Origin: Pseudomonadota bacterium
GTDB taxonomy: Bacteria; Pseudomonadota; Alphaproteobacteria; Sphingomonadales; Sphingomonadaceae
Assembly: GCA_023433445.1 (NCBI GenBank)
Contig: JAEZCS010000056.1
Location: 1 to 22,786 of the forward strand
Reading direction: 5' to 3'
DNA length: 22,786 nt
The position numbers were made by a program, and so were the translations under genes. The number at the start of each line of letters is the position of its first letter. Within the stretch, counting starts at the first letter, position 1. The notes under the pieces were generated by a model. The model had not been told where the DNA came from and made no database searches. It saw only the letters and a list, made by a program, of their open reading frames with translations. This document shows positions 22,408 to 22,786 of this stretch, one piece after another.

Positions 22408-22786
22408 ATGAGCCTCTCCCCCGCCTTTCTCGATGAACTGCGCATGCGGACTTCGCTGTCGACGCTGATCGGGCGGACGGTGAAGGTGCAGAAGGCTGGG
22501 CGCGAATATAAGGCGTGCTGCCCTTTTCATAATGAGAAGACGCCGAGCTTCACCATCAATGATGAGAAGGGCTTCTACCACTGCTTTGGCTGTGGGGCGC
22601 ATGGGGACGCGATCCGGTGGATGACGGACCAGCGCGGCCTGCCCTTCATGGAGGCGGTGAAGGAGTTGGCAGCGGCGGCGGGCATGGATGTGCCTGCGCC
22701 CGACCCGCGTGCGGCGAAGCGGGCCGAGCAGGCCAAGGGTCTGCATGACGTCATGGCAGCGGCACAGGCGTTGTTCGAGGAGCAGC
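22408..22786 (+). CDS. dnaG: DNA primase, 3'-truncated by window edge
   Basis: First 126 residues of the primase that makes RNA primers for chromosome replication. It opens MSLSPAFLDELRMRTSLSTL and carries the CHC2 zinc finger: Cys38 and His41 in CCPFHNEKTPSF, Cys59 and Cys62 in HCFGCGAHGD. The ATG at 22408 follows AGAGG at short spacing. The catalytic Toprim domain lies outside the window. It is probably cotranscribed with yqeY. Confidence 0.96.
   Translation, partial: MSLSPAFLDELRMRTSLSTLIGRTVKVQKAGREYKACCPFHNEKTPSFTINDEKGFYHCFGCGAHGDAIRWMTDQRGLPFMEAVKELAAAAGMDVPAPDPRAAKRAEQAKGLHDVMAAAQALFEEQ

Overview
The window looks like chromosomal DNA of a sphingomonad (Alphaproteobacteria, Sphingobium/Sphingomonas type). 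This is an inference from the high GC content, the close protein resemblance of TrmFO, CarAB, LeuA and the PDH E1 pair to that group, the eno-ftsB-pdhA gene order, and an EcfG-type (general stress) promoter motif. It is mostly a core-genome segment. I see no tRNA, rRNA, CRISPR array, transposase or integrase gene. The longest stretch without a gene is about 210 bases (12364-12573).

Layout. 1-1554 (+) is the 3' part of leuA (leucine synthesis), ending at a hairpin terminator. 1600-2010 (-) is a small VOC-fold protein, divergent from trmFO (2082-3425, +; tRNA m5U54 synthesis). 3437-4559 (-) is a two-gene unit: a squalene/phytoene-synthase-like protein and a membrane-anchored EF-hand protein. 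4694-8083 (+) is a compact three-gene Tad-pilus-type unit: a TadG-like protein with a von Willebrand A domain and two TadE-like pseudopilins. 8129-10590 (-) holds pdhB and pdhA (pyruvate dehydrogenase E1), followed upstream by ftsB (10701-11012, -) and eno (11089-12363, -). Enolase, E1 and FtsB thus lie together, linking lower glycolysis, pyruvate oxidation and the divisome.

12574-14498 (+) is a tight four-gene operon of small membrane-associated proteins (DUF883/ElaB-like, holin-III-like, DUF3618-like, DUF883-like). A GGAAC-N16-CATT element precedes it, so it is probably part of the sigma-EcfG general stress response. 14600-14821 (+) is a DUF4170 protein. 14826-15970 (-) encodes GreA and a rhomboid protease.

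16051-21787 (-) is the carbamoyl phosphate synthetase locus in the order carA, rraB, an unrecognised AT-rich gene, carB. The unrecognised gene (19388-20242) is tightly packed between rraB and carB: 16 bases after rraB and one base before the carB ATG. Its base composition and codon choice differ sharply from everything around it. It is the strongest candidate here for a horizontally acquired, undescribed function. Divergent from carA, yqeY (21943-22395, +) leads into the start of dnaG, which runs off the window end.
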